NCBI GenBank assembly: GCA_023391695.1 | Contig: JAEWAK010000045.1 | Coordinates: 62,001 to 126,000, forward strand | Direction of reading: 5' to 3' | Length of the DNA: 64,000 nucleotides | Source of the DNA: Bacillota bacterium | GTDB taxonomy: Bacteria > Bacillota > Clostridia > Lachnospirales > Lachnospiraceae | Part shown: piece after piece, positions 7,690-17,036 of the stretch | How the letters are laid out: every line of letters starts with the position of its first letter | Numbering within the stretch: position 1 is the first letter of the stretch | The notes under the pieces: model-generated | What the model was told of the DNA's origin: nothing | The model's input: the letters and a program-made list of their open reading frames with translations, nothing else | Database searches by the model: none | Made by a program: the position numbers and the translations under genes

Positions 7690-10131
7690 CTAAATCTCAT
7701 CCGCCGGGTGTCCGCCGGTTTTTTGAATCATGCTCCGCCATTTTCCGGGAGAAACCCCGTACTTCCGTTTAAAGGCCTTGTAAAATGTATTTACCGAATT
7801 AAAACCGACCCTGGCAGGGATTTCGTTAATATCCACACTGCCCCCCAGGAGTTCTTCCACCTTTGAAAAACGGAGCTGCTCAATAAATTCACCCAGGCTT
7901 TTACCCGTATGGTTTTTTACAAGAGTAAAAACATATTTTTCGGAAACATAAAATTTATTTCCGATGGACAGTGCGCAGAGCCTGCTGTCCGTAAAATTTT
8001 TCTTTATATAGTCTATCATTTCGTTCTTCTGCCGGAAATCCTCTTCGGACTGCTTTATAAACTTGTGGTTGCACAGTTCGATACAGGGTTCGTAAAAGGA
8101 GGAAAACAGGTCAATCACACTTAGTTCTTTTGAATATTCCGGCAAATCTATAGTCTCGTCGGCATTCAGTATGTCATAGGAGGCACTTTCCAGCGTATTC
8201 CGCAGTACATAGAAGGCCTGGCTGATATCTGTCTCAGATAAAAGGCAGGGTTTAGAGAGAATTTTTAAAAGCTGGTGAAAATCTTCTTCCACGTACTGGG
8301 GATCCCCTATGAGGAGTATTTCATAAAGCCTCTGAGCCGCTTTATTTCCCAAGAACATATTGTTGCGGCTCTTTTTCCGGTCAAACCATGTATGTACCGG
8401 ATCATTTTTATCGGATAAGCGCAATGCGTCCTGTGCATTGGTACAGCTTACCCCAACCTGTTTTATACCATAGGCAATGGTTCCAATGCCGAATATAACT
8501 TCCGCTCCGCAGGTTTCCCGTACGGACCCGGCCGCCCTGTTAAAGGAGTCATAGAAAGAACCAAGGCCGCTTCTGCTTTCTTCCGGCAGATTAAAAATAA
8601 TACTGGTTTTTAAGGTTTCCCCGTTGTGGAAACAGACAGGAAAGTCAAAATCCTTCATCAACAGATCACGGATTACGGCATTTACCCGTGTGGTAATATC
8701 AAGTTCCTGTCCGGTCTGTCCGGTTTGTTCAATTCGCATGATGCATACCAGGAAATTCTCGCTGATAAATTGAAATACGGACATGCATTTTTCTTCATCT
8801 TCACGGGTGTGGATTCTTCCGTTTAACATCCGGTCAAGGAGATTATTGTTAATGGAGGCATTCATGATGCGGATTTCTTTTTCATACTGCTTGCTTTTAC
8901 TGTCCAGAGAAATTATGGTATTGGAGATATAACGGTATTCATTTTTTTCATCCGGCGGGAAGGAGATGACCTTTTGTATGGAATCCATCATCTTTTTTAT
9001 GGGTGTATACTGATAGTAGGCCAAAGTTACGGAGACCAAAATACCGATTATAATTATAAGCATAGCGTATAAAATGATAAATTGCCATACGGAATTTACT
9101 TTTTCGCTGAAATAACTTTCAGGAATTCCAATAACCGCCCTCAGCCCGGGTTCCGTATTGTCCGCCTTCATTACGGTATACCGGGTATTATGCAGGGTGA
9201 GCTGGCTGATATCTTTGTCCAGGAGGAGGGGGCTGCCGGAATAATTCTTTCCAAGAATCGTAGATCCTGTCCCGTTGGTAAGGTAAATAAAGCTGTTCTC
9301 TAAAAGCTCGTCCGAGGCAAAATAGGTAAAGAACTCCTGATAGTCCAGGATAAATACCGTTACGCTTTTGGCCGTAAAGGTAGTCTGGCCCGGGGAAGGA
9401 ACGGCAATATGTATGGTATCTTCCTGCACCCGGTTCTGTTCGGGTACAAAGATCCAGTTTGCCCTGGGAGCCGGTAAAAACTCAAAACGTCCCTGGGCGG
9501 AGAGTACCATATTGACCCATTCTTCCACCGAAATTCCTTTTATCTCGTAATAATCATTATAAATCTGCTGCCGGTCCGGGCCTGTCAGGTTTTTGGACAG
9601 AAAAATATTATTATTTTTAAACAGGGTATAGGCATTCTTGACCGTATTATCGGAACCAAGCACATTCAGCATAAATGTCTGCGCTTTCATCAGTGACATA
9701 AAATCCCTGGGTCCCATCTCTCCCTGGATATTGGAGAGGCGCTTTGTATCCTGTTCATCGATGATGGCGTCGGAAAGGCTGATTAAGTTGTTCAGTATTC
9801 CGCTTGTCCTCGTAAGCCCGCTTTCAAATCCCCGGTATACTTCATGGATTACGTTCTGTTTTGTTGCATTCAGGGCAACCAGATAAATGGGGATAAATGA
9901 CAAGGATATAACACAGGACAGCAATAAATATTTTGACAGGCAGCGTAAAAACCTTTTCCGGTTGCCATTACTTTTTCGGTTGCCATTACTTTTTCGATTG
10001 CCATCACCTTTTTGGTTGCCGTTGCTTTTTCGATTGCCGTCACTTTTTTGGTTGCCGTTGCTTTTTCGATTGCCGTTATTTTTTCGGTTACTGTTATTTT
10101 TTCGGCTTCGTGATAATGACCATAACTTCAT
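7690..10131 (-). CDS. YesN-type membrane AraC regulator with dCache-like sensor
   Basis: 813 residues. After a basic, Asn/Lys/Arg-rich leader (about residues 10-57) made by 18-bp DNA repeats, TM1 lies near residues 66-88. An extracellular sensor follows, then TM2 (FIILYAMLIIIIGILVSV, about 365-385), a cytoplasmic linker, and a C-terminal AraC helix-turn-helix pair (LGEFIEQLRFSKVEELL; IPARVGFNSVNTFYKAFKRKYGVSP). This is the usual membrane-bound regulator found beside Lpl-type sugar ABC operons in Firmicutes. It is divergent from that transporter here (330-bp gap), so it probably activates it when an extracellular ligand is sensed. AGGGGGA precedes the ATG. Confidence 0.88.
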   Translation of the reverse strand: MKLWSLSRSRKNNSNRKNNGNRKSNGNQKSDGNRKSNGNQKGDGNRKSNGNRKSNGNRKRFLRCLSKYLLLSCVISLSFIPIYLVALNATKQNVIHEVYRGFESGLTRTSGILNNLISLSDAIIDEQDTKRLSNIQGEMGPRDFMSLMKAQTFMLNVLGSDNTVKNAYTLFKNNNIFLSKNLTGPDRQQIYNDYYEIKGISVEEWVNMVLSAQGRFEFLPAPRANWIFVPEQNRVQEDTIHIAVPSPGQTTFTAKSVTVFILDYQEFFTYFASDELLENSFIYLTNGTGSTILGKNYSGSPLLLDKDISQLTLHNTRYTVMKADNTEPGLRAVIGIPESYFSEKVNSVWQFIILYAMLIIIIGILVSVTLAYYQYTPIKKMMDSIQKVISFPPDEKNEYRYISNTIISLDSKSKQYEKEIRIMNASINNNLLDRMLNGRIHTREDEEKCMSVFQFISENFLVCIMRIEQTGQTGQELDITTRVNAVIRDLLMKDFDFPVCFHNGETLKTSIIFNLPEESRSGLGSFYDSFNRAAGSVRETCGAEVIFGIGTIAYGIKQVGVSCTNAQDALRLSDKNDPVHTWFDRKKSRNNMFLGNKAAQRLYEILLIGDPQYVEEDFHQLLKILSKPCLLSETDISQAFYVLRNTLESASYDILNADETIDLPEYSKELSVIDLFSSFYEPCIELCNHKFIKQSEEDFRQKNEMIDYIKKNFTDSRLCALSIGNKFYVSEKYVFTLVKNHTGKSLGEFIEQLRFSKVEELLGGSVDINEIPARVGFNSVNTFYKAFKRKYGVSPGKWRSMIQKTGGHPADEI
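9959..10102. repeat. Eight tandem copies of an 18-bp repeat inside the yesN-like gene
   Basis: On the plus strand the unit is CGGTTGCCATTACTTTTT with small variations (eight units, 144 bp). In the gene (minus strand) it encodes repeated NRKSNG/NQKSDG-like hexapeptides before TM1. Because 18 bp is a multiple of three, gain or loss of units changes length but not frame. Confidence 0.9.
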
Positions 10132-10420
10132 AGCTTCCCCCTGGAATCAAGAATTATTTATGGGCACATTATATAATGGAGAATGGAAAAAGGCAATGAT
10201 TTTCAAACAATTTCCCTAATTTCCAATGAAATCTCAAACTATATTCCAATGAATTTCCGGAAATCAAATTTACAGGAACAGTAAATTATAATAACATGAA
10301 AAGGTAAATTTTAACTTCACACTTCTTGTTAAGCAATGGTTTATGTAAGGGTAAGGAAAGACATAAGCAGCAGGGAAGTAAGCCCGCGGCTTGGGGGGAA
10401 GAATGTGTGATTTTTATTAA

Positions 10421-10438
10421 CAAGTCAAAATTGACTTG
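10421..10438. promoter_or_regulatory. Inverted repeat CAAGTCAA-AA-TTGACTTG before the lplA-like gene
   Basis: Perfect 8-bp arms separated by AA, ending 21 bp before the start codon and next to the ribosome site. It could be an operator or a hairpin that affects translation. The rest of the 10,132-10,420 gap is AT-rich and holds no gene I can support. Confidence 0.4.
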
Positions 10439-10459
10439 ATTATCGAAAGGAGTTTTCAG

Positions 10460-12175
10460 ATGAAAAAAAGGCAAAAATATTACCCCAAAAAGATAATCTC
10501 TTTCATCCTCATGGTATCCATCCTCATGCTTTCCGGGTGCAGCGGGGCCAATAACTCGCAGACATCCGGCAATACGGCTTTGGAGGATTCTGTTTCGGAC
10601 CCGGAGGCAGGTAACATCGATACCGGCAATTTAAACGAAAAAGGCAGCCTGCCTGTGTTAAAAAATAAGGTATCCCTTACGATACTGGTTAATCAGGATA
10701 CCAATATTGAAGATTTTAAAACCAACGATTATACAAAAAAGCTGGAAGAGGCCGTGAATGTGGATCTTAACTTTGAATACCTTCCCACCGGAACGGAAGG
10801 GGACCAGAAGCTTGCCGTTATGATTTCTTCCGGCAGTAAATTACCGGATATGATCTGCCGGAACCTTACCGATTTACAGACTTACACCTATGGATCCCAG
10901 GGGTATTTAATGCCGTTGAATGATATGACGGAAGAGCTTTCCGTTTATTTAAAGGAATACCTTAACAGCGAGGATGCCAAACAATACCAACAATATATCA
11001 ATTCCCCGGACGGGAATATGTATGCCTTTCCAAGGATAGTGGAGGATCTGGGAAATGACTGGGATAATCGGTTGTGGATTAATAAGACCTGGCTGGATAA
11101 GCTGGGGCTGGAAAAGCCTGCTACCACCGATGAATACTATGAAGTGCTGAAACATTTCCGGGATGATGATCCCAACGGGAACGGAAAAGCGGATGAAATC
11201 CCTCTGTTGGGCGACAAAGACGGTTGGAACCAGAATGTCTGGCCGGTCCTGATGAGTGCATTTACTTATTCGAACAAGGATTACGATTATATGCAGGTTG
11301 AGAACGGCAAACTTCAGGTTGCCTATACCCAGGATGCCTGGAGGGACGGTCTTGAATACCTTCATAAATTAAGCGAGGAAGGCCTGTTATCCCCTTTGAC
11401 CTTTACACAGGATCAGAACCAGTTTAAGCAGATCATTGAAAACCAGGACGTACAGCTGGTCGGGGCAATGACCGCCGGTTCCATGTCCGTTTACCAGGTG
11501 GAATCAAAGCGGAAAGAGGATATGACCCATTTGGCTCCGTTAACAGGTCCGGATGGCGTCTGCTATACAAATTACCGTGCCAGCGGTATTCCTACCTATG
11601 CCGGTTTTATTACAAAAGACTGCAAGGACCCGGTTGCCGCATATATGGTCTTTGATTATATGTACCAGAAAGACATGATTTACCAGGGAAGGTTTGGCAT
11701 CAAGGATGTGGACTGGAAAGACCCGGACCCCTCAAAACCCGGCTTGTATGAATCCCTTGGCTATGAGAAAAAAGTGGAATATATCAATCCTATCTGGGGG
11801 ACGCTGCAAAATCACCAGTGGGGCGAAAACCATCCCACCGCAAGAACCTATGATATGATCTGCGGACAGGTCTGGAATGGAAATCCGTATGATTCCCAGT
11901 ACATGACTGCCCAGGCAGTTCCGGAATATATCGGCAAGGCGCCGGAGGAAACCGTACAGAGAATACTTTATCTGCCGGAAGAAGCGGATCGGATAGCGGA
12001 CATAAAGACCACCCTGGCAACTTACCGTGATGAAGCGGTAGCGGCTTTCATTACGGGCACCAGGCCGCTTTCCGACTGGGATAAATATCTCCAGGAGCTG
12101 AATGATATTGGTTTGCAGGAATATCTGGAAGTTTCACAAAAAGCTTATGACCGGATGCTTGCCGGCCGTCAATAA
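10460..12175 (+). CDS. Extracellular solute-binding lipoprotein, LplA-like (sugar ABC transporter)
   Basis: 571 residues. The start at 10460 (MKKRQKYY) has AAGGAG 8 nt upstream; an ATG 24 nt earlier lacks one. A basic N-terminus, hydrophobic segment and LSGC lipobox give a lipid-anchored Cys near residue 28. The body (SGSKLPDMICRN...GYLMPLNDMTEEL, PDGNMYAFPR, DDPNGNGKADEIPL) is typical of the large family-1 solute-binding proteins of the Lpl type. The last motif resembles a calcium-binding DxNxNxxxDE loop. It captures an oligosaccharide outside the cell and delivers it to the LplB/LplC-like permeases downstream. No ATPase is encoded here; such systems usually share a multi-use MsmX-type ATPase. 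Confidence 0.88.
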   Translation: MKKRQKYYPKKIISFILMVSILMLSGCSGANNSQTSGNTALEDSVSDPEAGNIDTGNLNEKGSLPVLKNKVSLTILVNQDTNIEDFKTNDYTKKLEEAVNVDLNFEYLPTGTEGDQKLAVMISSGSKLPDMICRNLTDLQTYTYGSQGYLMPLNDMTEELSVYLKEYLNSEDAKQYQQYINSPDGNMYAFPRIVEDLGNDWDNRLWINKTWLDKLGLEKPATTDEYYEVLKHFRDDDPNGNGKADEIPLLGDKDGWNQNVWPVLMSAFTYSNKDYDYMQVENGKLQVAYTQDAWRDGLEYLHKLSEEGLLSPLTFTQDQNQFKQIIENQDVQLVGAMTAGSMSVYQVESKRKEDMTHLAPLTGPDGVCYTNYRASGIPTYAGFITKDCKDPVAAYMVFDYMYQKDMIYQGRFGIKDVDWKDPDPSKPGLYESLGYEKKVEYINPIWGTLQNHQWGENHPTARTYDMICGQVWNGNPYDSQYMTAQAVPEYIGKAPEETVQRILYLPEEADRIADIKTTLATYRDEAVAAFITGTRPLSDWDKYLQELNDIGLQEYLEVSQKAYDRMLAGRQ

Positions 12176-12265
12176 TACAGTTTCTTTCAGTCAGGGCAGA
12201 CGGTCATACCTGACTTGACTGTTACTAAAAAAGGGCACAGGAGTGAAGAAAATGCAACTTCACAT

Positions 12266-12319
12266 TCCCGGCTTCTTCTCCTATTGTTTAAGATTCCGCA
12301 GTGCGGCATCTTGCCGGGA
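12266..12319 (+). terminator. Intercistronic stem-loop between lplA-like and lplB-like genes
   Basis: TCCCGGC (12266-12272) pairs with GCCGGGA (12313-12319), and an inner stem pairs AAGAT/CCGC with GCGG/ATCTT around 12290-12312. A short T run follows about ten bases later. It may be a partial terminator or an mRNA-stabilising hairpin that gives more binding protein than permease. Confidence 0.55.
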
Positions 12320-12410
12320 AGCGTGAAAACTTTTTAACTCTTTCACTCACAAAGTTTGTGCATGGGAACTTTTAAGTACAACTTTTAGATGCGCAGAAAT
12401 GGAGAAAGTT

Positions 12411-13361
12411 ATGAAAATAATTCCGGAAGTAAATTCCCATAAAGGTAACGGCGGTCTGTCGAGAAGGATATGGGGAAGATGGCAGCTTTATGTTTTTCTG
12501 GTAATCCCGGTTATCTATATTATTTTGTTTAACTATGTACCGATGCTGGGAATTCAGCTGGCTTTTAAGAAATTTAATGCAAGACTGGGTATATGGGGCA
12601 GTCCCTGGGTGGGTTTTGACCAATTTGTTAAATTCTTTACCTCCTACCAGTTTACCAGAGTTATAAAAAATACGCTTACGATTTCATTTTACGGGCTCCT
12701 CGCAGGGTTTCCCCTTCCTATTCTGTTGGCCCTGGTATTGAATTCCATCCGGAGCAACCGGTATAAAAAATTCGTGCAGACGGTTACATACCTGCCCTAC
12801 TTTATATCCCTGGTAGTTTTGGTCGGAATCCTGACACAGATGCTCAATCCCAGAATCGGGCTGGTGGCAAACCTGTTCGGTCTGTTAAGCGGTCAGGAAG
12901 CACCGGATCTCATGTCAAACCCCGGTGCCTTCCCGCACATTTATGTATGGTCCGGCGTGTGGCAGTCCATGGGGTATAATTCCATCATTTACATAGCCGC
13001 CCTCTCCGGAGTGGATACGGAACTTCATGAGGCGGCGGAAGTTGACGGTGCCAGCCGTTTTCAGCGGGTCATCCACATTGATTTACCGGCTATCCTGCCA
13101 ACGGCGGCAATTATGCTGATACTGAATGCCGGGCAGATCATGAATATCGGATTTGACAAACCTTATCTGATGCAGAATCCTCTTAACCTTTCTTCCAGCG
13201 AGGTTATATCCACCTATGTATACAAAGTCGGCATTGCAAGCTCTACCAATGACTTTTCCTATGCAACGGCCATAGATTTATTTAATTCCTCCATAAATAT
13301 GATACTGATCACAACTGTAAATTTTTTCAGTAAAAAACTTGGAGGCAACAGCCTGTTTTAG
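12411..13361 (+). CDS. ABC sugar permease, LplB-like
   Basis: Inner-membrane permease of about 316 residues with six predicted membrane segments. The first contains YVFLVIPVIYIILFNYVPM, the usual LplB/UgpA start. The cytoplasmic EAA loop reads ELHEAAEVDGASRFQRVIHIDLPAILPT, which docks the ATPase. The ATG at 12411 is preferred because GGAG at 12401-12404 lies 7 nt upstream; the ATG at 12399 has no ribosome site. It pairs with the next gene to form the heterodimeric channel for the sugar captured by the upstream lipoprotein. Confidence 0.9.
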   Translation: MKIIPEVNSHKGNGGLSRRIWGRWQLYVFLVIPVIYIILFNYVPMLGIQLAFKKFNARLGIWGSPWVGFDQFVKFFTSYQFTRVIKNTLTISFYGLLAGFPLPILLALVLNSIRSNRYKKFVQTVTYLPYFISLVVLVGILTQMLNPRIGLVANLFGLLSGQEAPDLMSNPGAFPHIYVWSGVWQSMGYNSIIYIAALSGVDTELHEAAEVDGASRFQRVIHIDLPAILPTAAIMLILNAGQIMNIGFDKPYLMQNPLNLSSSEVISTYVYKVGIASSTNDFSYATAIDLFNSSINMILITTVNFFSKKLGGNSLF

Positions 13362-13376
13362 AAAGGAGCGGCACAC

Positions 13377-14303
13377 ATGAAGGCAAATACCGTTGCAAAG
13401 ACAACCCAGGGTAAAAGAAAAATAAAATTATCTGCGGATGATAAAATCTATTACGCCATTATCCATATTTTCCTGGTCCTGTTGTTAATTATAGTTTTAT
13501 ACCCCTTAATTTATATTATATCCGCATCCTTTTCTTCACCCTATGCGGTAAGTTCGGGACGGGTCATATTGTTTCCCGTGGATTTAAGCCTGGAAGGTTA
13601 CACGGCGGTTTTTAAGAATCCGGATATATTTACCGGATACCGGAATACGGTTATTTATACGGTACTGGGTACTTTTATCAATATCGGGATAACCATGATC
13701 TTAGCCTATCCTTTGTCCAGGCGGGACCTGCCGGGCCGAAACTTTTTTATGTTTCTTTTTACTTTTACCATGATTTTCAGGGGAGGCATGATACCCCTTT
13801 ATATGCAGATCAAAAACCTGAATCTCATTGACAGCCTGTGGGCAATGGTACTTCCCGGGGCACTTTCCGTTTATAACATGATTATAGCGAGGACTTTTAT
13901 CCAGTCCAGCATACCGGGCGAGTTACTGGAAGCCTCCAAAATGGACGGATGCAGCGATACACGGTATTTTTTCAGCATACTGCTGCCGCTTTCAAAAGCC
14001 CTGATCGCAGTATTGGTATTGTTTTATGCCATCGGCCATTGGAATTCGTATTTCAACGGTTTCCTTTATTTAAACACCAAGGATAAATTTCCCCTTCAGA
14101 TTATATTAAAGCAGATTCTCATAGCCAATTCCATAGACACCAACCTGGTAGTGGACCCGGAAGTAGCGGCGGCAAAGCAGGGCATGGCGGAACTGCTTAA
14201 GTATTCCCTGATTATTGTGTCCACGGTGCCGATTATGTGTTTATATCCGTTTGTGCAGAAATATTTTGTAAAGGGTGTTATGATCGGTTCCATTAAAGGC
14301 TGA
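13377..14303 (+). CDS. ABC sugar permease, LplC-like
   Basis: 308 residues and six membrane segments, starting with IYYAIIHIFLVLLLIIVLYP after a basic leader. The EAA loop is ELLEASKMDGCSDTRYFFSILLPLS. Length and pattern fit the LplC/YtcP permease that partners LplB. AAAGGAG precedes the ATG, only 15 bp after the previous gene, so the two are co-transcribed. The C-terminus ends FVKGVMIGSIKG, the typical end of this family. Confidence 0.9.
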   Translation: MKANTVAKTTQGKRKIKLSADDKIYYAIIHIFLVLLLIIVLYPLIYIISASFSSPYAVSSGRVILFPVDLSLEGYTAVFKNPDIFTGYRNTVIYTVLGTFINIGITMILAYPLSRRDLPGRNFFMFLFTFTMIFRGGMIPLYMQIKNLNLIDSLWAMVLPGALSVYNMIIARTFIQSSIPGELLEASKMDGCSDTRYFFSILLPLSKALIAVLVLFYAIGHWNSYFNGFLYLNTKDKFPLQIILKQILIANSIDTNLVVDPEVAAAKQGMAELLKYSLIIVSTVPIMCLYPFVQKYFVKGVMIGSIKG

Positions 14304-14444
14304 ATTAGACGGCCAAAACGGACCGGAAGCCGGGGAGCAGCCGGGAAATAACCATAAAAACCGAACGAAACCTTTATGAATCATCCGGTCCTTTGGATAA
14401 ATTGCGCCGGACCGGGATAATTCCGTGCAATGGAGGAGAATCAA

Positions 14445-15452
14445 ATGTATAATGCTGTTTATGCCGGGGAAAAAGCCGGTTTCCGGCTGGAAAAAGTCTA
14501 TGTTGAAGAAGTCCGGCAATTATTGAATCAAAAATTAAGTTTTATTAAACCACTGATAACTTATGTTAATTTCAAAGATCACAAAAATGATTTAAAGACG
14601 GTGGAATATATATTCTCCACCTGGGGAATGCCTGTATTTCAGGAAAAGGAAATACGTGAATATTTTCCCTCCCTGAAAGCCGTATTCTATGCGGCAGGGT
14701 CAGTTCAGGGCTTTGCACGTCCTTTTTTAAACTGCGGGGTGAAAGTATTCTGCGCTGCCGCAGCCAATGCGGTTCCTGTTGCGGAATTTACGGCGGCACA
14801 GATTCTGCTGGCCGATAAAGGATATTTTCAGGGAGTAATAAAATACAGGAACCTGGGGCAGCAGGCAGCAAAGGCATACTGTCATAATTTTCCCGGAAAC
14901 TATGGCAGCAAATTAGGAATTCTCGGTGCCGGCAGGATTGGAAAAGAAGTGATACGTCTCTTAAAGCCCTGCAACCTTCAAATCTTTGTTTATGACCCAT
15001 ATTTATCCGCCGAAGAGGCTTTTGTCTCAGGGGTTACCCTGACGGGACTAAAAGAGATCTTTTCAGAGTGCCAGGTGATTTCCAACCATCTTGCCAACAA
15101 CGCACAGACGCAGGGAATACTGGATTATAACCTGTTTTCCAAAATGCTGTACAACGGGACCTTTATCAATACGGGACGGGGAGCGCAGGTGGCGGAAGCC
15201 GGTTTAATCAGGGCATTAAAGGAAAAACCGGACCGTACGGCACTTCTGGATGTTACTTTTCCCGAACCGCCGGCAGAAGGAAGTGAGCTTTATCGTATGG
15301 AAAATGTATTCTTATCCCCCCATATTGCGGGTTCCATGGGCAACGAGACACAAAGGATGGGATACTGCATGTATGAAGAATTTATAGCATTCTCAGAAGG
15401 AAGGCCGGTGAGCTATGAAGTTATCCCCGATATGCTGAATACCATGGCATAA
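14445..15452 (+). CDS. D-isomer-specific 2-hydroxyacid dehydrogenase-like protein
   Basis: 335 residues. The start at 14445 (MYNAVYAG) has GGAGGAG 6 nt upstream, better than the ATG at 14430 that contains it. The NAD motif reads LGILGAGRIGKEVIRLL with an acidic residue in VYDPYL at the end of the second strand. INTGRGAQV and the catalytic-histidine region PHIAGSMGNE are present, as in phosphoglycerate/hydroxypyruvate dehydrogenases. The usual catalytic Arg and Glu are less obvious. It follows the sugar permease genes by 140 bp and may act on the imported sugar acid, or may belong to a separate unit. Confidence 0.8.
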   Translation: MYNAVYAGEKAGFRLEKVYVEEVRQLLNQKLSFIKPLITYVNFKDHKNDLKTVEYIFSTWGMPVFQEKEIREYFPSLKAVFYAAGSVQGFARPFLNCGVKVFCAAAANAVPVAEFTAAQILLADKGYFQGVIKYRNLGQQAAKAYCHNFPGNYGSKLGILGAGRIGKEVIRLLKPCNLQIFVYDPYLSAEEAFVSGVTLTGLKEIFSECQVISNHLANNAQTQGILDYNLFSKMLYNGTFINTGRGAQVAEAGLIRALKEKPDRTALLDVTFPEPPAEGSELYRMENVFLSPHIAGSMGNETQRMGYCMYEEFIAFSEGRPVSYEVIPDMLNTMA

Positions 15453-15488
15453 GCCGTGCATAACTAAATCAAATAAATAAAAAAGTTA

Positions 15489-15517
15489 TTGACAGAGTTT
15501 TATCAATAAGCTATTAT
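15489..15517 (+). promoter_or_regulatory. SigmaA promoter for the Mn leader and mntP
   Basis: TTGACA at 15489-15494, 17-bp spacer, TATTAT at 15512-15517. Transcription would begin near 15524, immediately before the conserved leader. Confidence 0.75.
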
Positions 15518-15526
15518 ATTCTTAAT

Positions 15527-15650
15527 GTGATAAGGGAGTAGTTAGCATGTTTGTGTAACGAAGCCAACATACTGGTAGTTTCTATCTGGTTTTGTTTTAA
15601 ATAACGAGACTTATCTACAGCTTTCGGGCTGTAGGTAGGTCTTTTTTTTG
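15527..15650 (+). ncRNA. yybP-ykoY-type manganese riboswitch with intrinsic terminator
   Basis: The leader contains AAGGGAGTAG, CAACATACTGGTAG, ATCTGGTTT and AACGAGACTT blocks characteristic of the yybP-ykoY aptamer. It ends in a terminator hairpin (CTACAGC...GCTGTAG, 15607-15642) with a T8 tract; the AGAC part of the aptamer overlaps the terminator stem. The gene downstream is a MntP Mn exporter, the best-known target of this class. Mn2+ binding should favour read-through. Confidence 0.85.
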
Positions 15651-15813
15651 TTCATGGGACGTTCCTTCATTACCTGTGAGCTATAAAAGCCCGGCCGCCA
15701 GTACACCTGTGCTTTCGTGTATCTTTCGATCAGCCCCTTATTGGATACTTTAGAAACATAAAATGTGAAATTGTCTTTGCTTCACACAAATTTAAACATA
15801 AGGAGAATAACAA

Positions 15814-16398
15814 ATGAGTTTATTAGAATTATTGATTTTAGCAATTGGTTTATCCATGGATGCATTTGCGGTTGCCGTCTGTAAGGGCTTATCCTTCCGG
15901 AAGATTACTGCAAAACATCTGTTAACGGTTGGATTATATTTCGGTATCTTTCAGGCGGGAATGCCATTGATCGGTTATATACTTGGCATACAGTTCAGTG
16001 ATAAAATAACAAGCATCGACCATTGGATTGCTTTTGTTTTATTAGGCTTTATCGGTATACATATGATCCGGGAGGCTTTAAGCAAACACGAAGACGAGGA
16101 AGCCTGTTGTACGGATGAAAAAGATACTTCCCTGAAGTTTAAAAACATGGTTGTTTTAGCCGTGGCTACCAGTATCGACGCTCTGGCCGTGGGTATCACC
16201 TTTGCGTTTTTAAAGGTAAGCATCGTACCGGCAGTTTCCTTTATCGGCCTTGTAACCTTTACCTTATCCGTAGTCGGAGTATTAATCGGCAACCTGTTCG
16301 GAGCCCGATTCAAGTCAAAGGCAGAACTGGCAGGCGGCATCATATTAGTCTGTCTTGGAACAAAGATATTATTGCAGCATTTGGGAATACTGGGTTAG
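15814..16398 (+). CDS. mntP: Manganese efflux pump MntP
   Basis: 194-residue, six-helix membrane protein of the MntP (DUF204) family. The hallmark repeats AIGLSMDAFAVAVCKGL (helix 1) and AVATSIDALAVGITFAF (helix 4) carry the conserved membrane aspartates. A cytoplasmic loop rich in Cys, His and acidic residues (HEDEEACCTDEKD) lies between the halves. It exports Mn2+ when intracellular levels rise. Control by the upstream Mn-sensing leader and sigmaA promoter is directly visible. AAGGAG precedes the ATG. Confidence 0.93.
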   Translation: MSLLELLILAIGLSMDAFAVAVCKGLSFRKITAKHLLTVGLYFGIFQAGMPLIGYILGIQFSDKITSIDHWIAFVLLGFIGIHMIREALSKHEDEEACCTDEKDTSLKFKNMVVLAVATSIDALAVGITFAFLKVSIVPAVSFIGLVTFTLSVVGVLIGNLFGARFKSKAELAGGIILVCLGTKILLQHLGILG

Positions 16399-16424
16399 AC
16401 ATTACACCGGGTATTTCTGATTCT

Positions 16425-17036
16425 TTACTTTCGGGTCCATACGTTTTTATAGAGATTTGTAACCGTTAGCTGTACATTACCTTTCTCCGTTAAGGAGATT
16501 TCTCCATTATCATATGCTTCCAAAGGAAATAGATAGAAAGAAAAATCGTCACCATCTTTATAATTCAGCCCGCCTGTACTGTATACATGGCTGTCATAAG
16601 TTTTATTATACATTTCCGCAGTCATTGTTGCAGTCATATAAGTAGTAAATGCCTGTTTATCTACAGTAGCGTGTCTGGCGCCGGAAACGAAAGCGGCGCC
16701 GGTTAGGGAATATTCGCCGCAGGAACGGAAACCAATCCGGTATCCGCCGGTATAGGCGCTGCCTGTGTTATCTATCCAGGATACATAAATTCTATTGGTG
16801 CCGTCATTATATAACTCTTTTCCAATATTACTCTGTAAATCCTCCAGGTTAATGATAAGGTTATATTTTCCCTGGACCGTATAACTGTTTGCATCCGTAA
16901 AATCTTTTGTATTATTTGCAATATAGGCCATCCCATAAATCCATAATCCCATAATTCCGCTATACCACAGCAGGAACAAAATGATGGCGATTGCTGTTAC
17001 TAATAAAATGCTTTTTTTATTTACCGTATGTTTCAT
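16425..17036 (-). CDS. Hypothetical membrane-anchored protein
   Basis: 203 residues with an N-terminal hydrophobic segment (ILLVTAIAIILFLLWYSGIMGLWIYG) that is an uncleaved anchor or signal peptide. A soluble domain rich in Tyr, Thr and Gly follows. No lipobox, catalytic motif or known domain was recognised. AGGAGG precedes the ATG. It converges on mntP with a 26-bp gap. Likely exposed on the outer face of the membrane; function unknown. Confidence 0.6.
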   Translation of the reverse strand: MKHTVNKKSILLVTAIAIILFLLWYSGIMGLWIYGMAYIANNTKDFTDANSYTVQGKYNLIINLEDLQSNIGKELYNDGTNRIYVSWIDNTGSAYTGGYRIGFRSCGEYSLTGAAFVSGARHATVDKQAFTTYMTATMTAEMYNKTYDSHVYSTGGLNYKDGDDFSFYLFPLEAYDNGEISLTEKGNVQLTVTNLYKNVWTRK

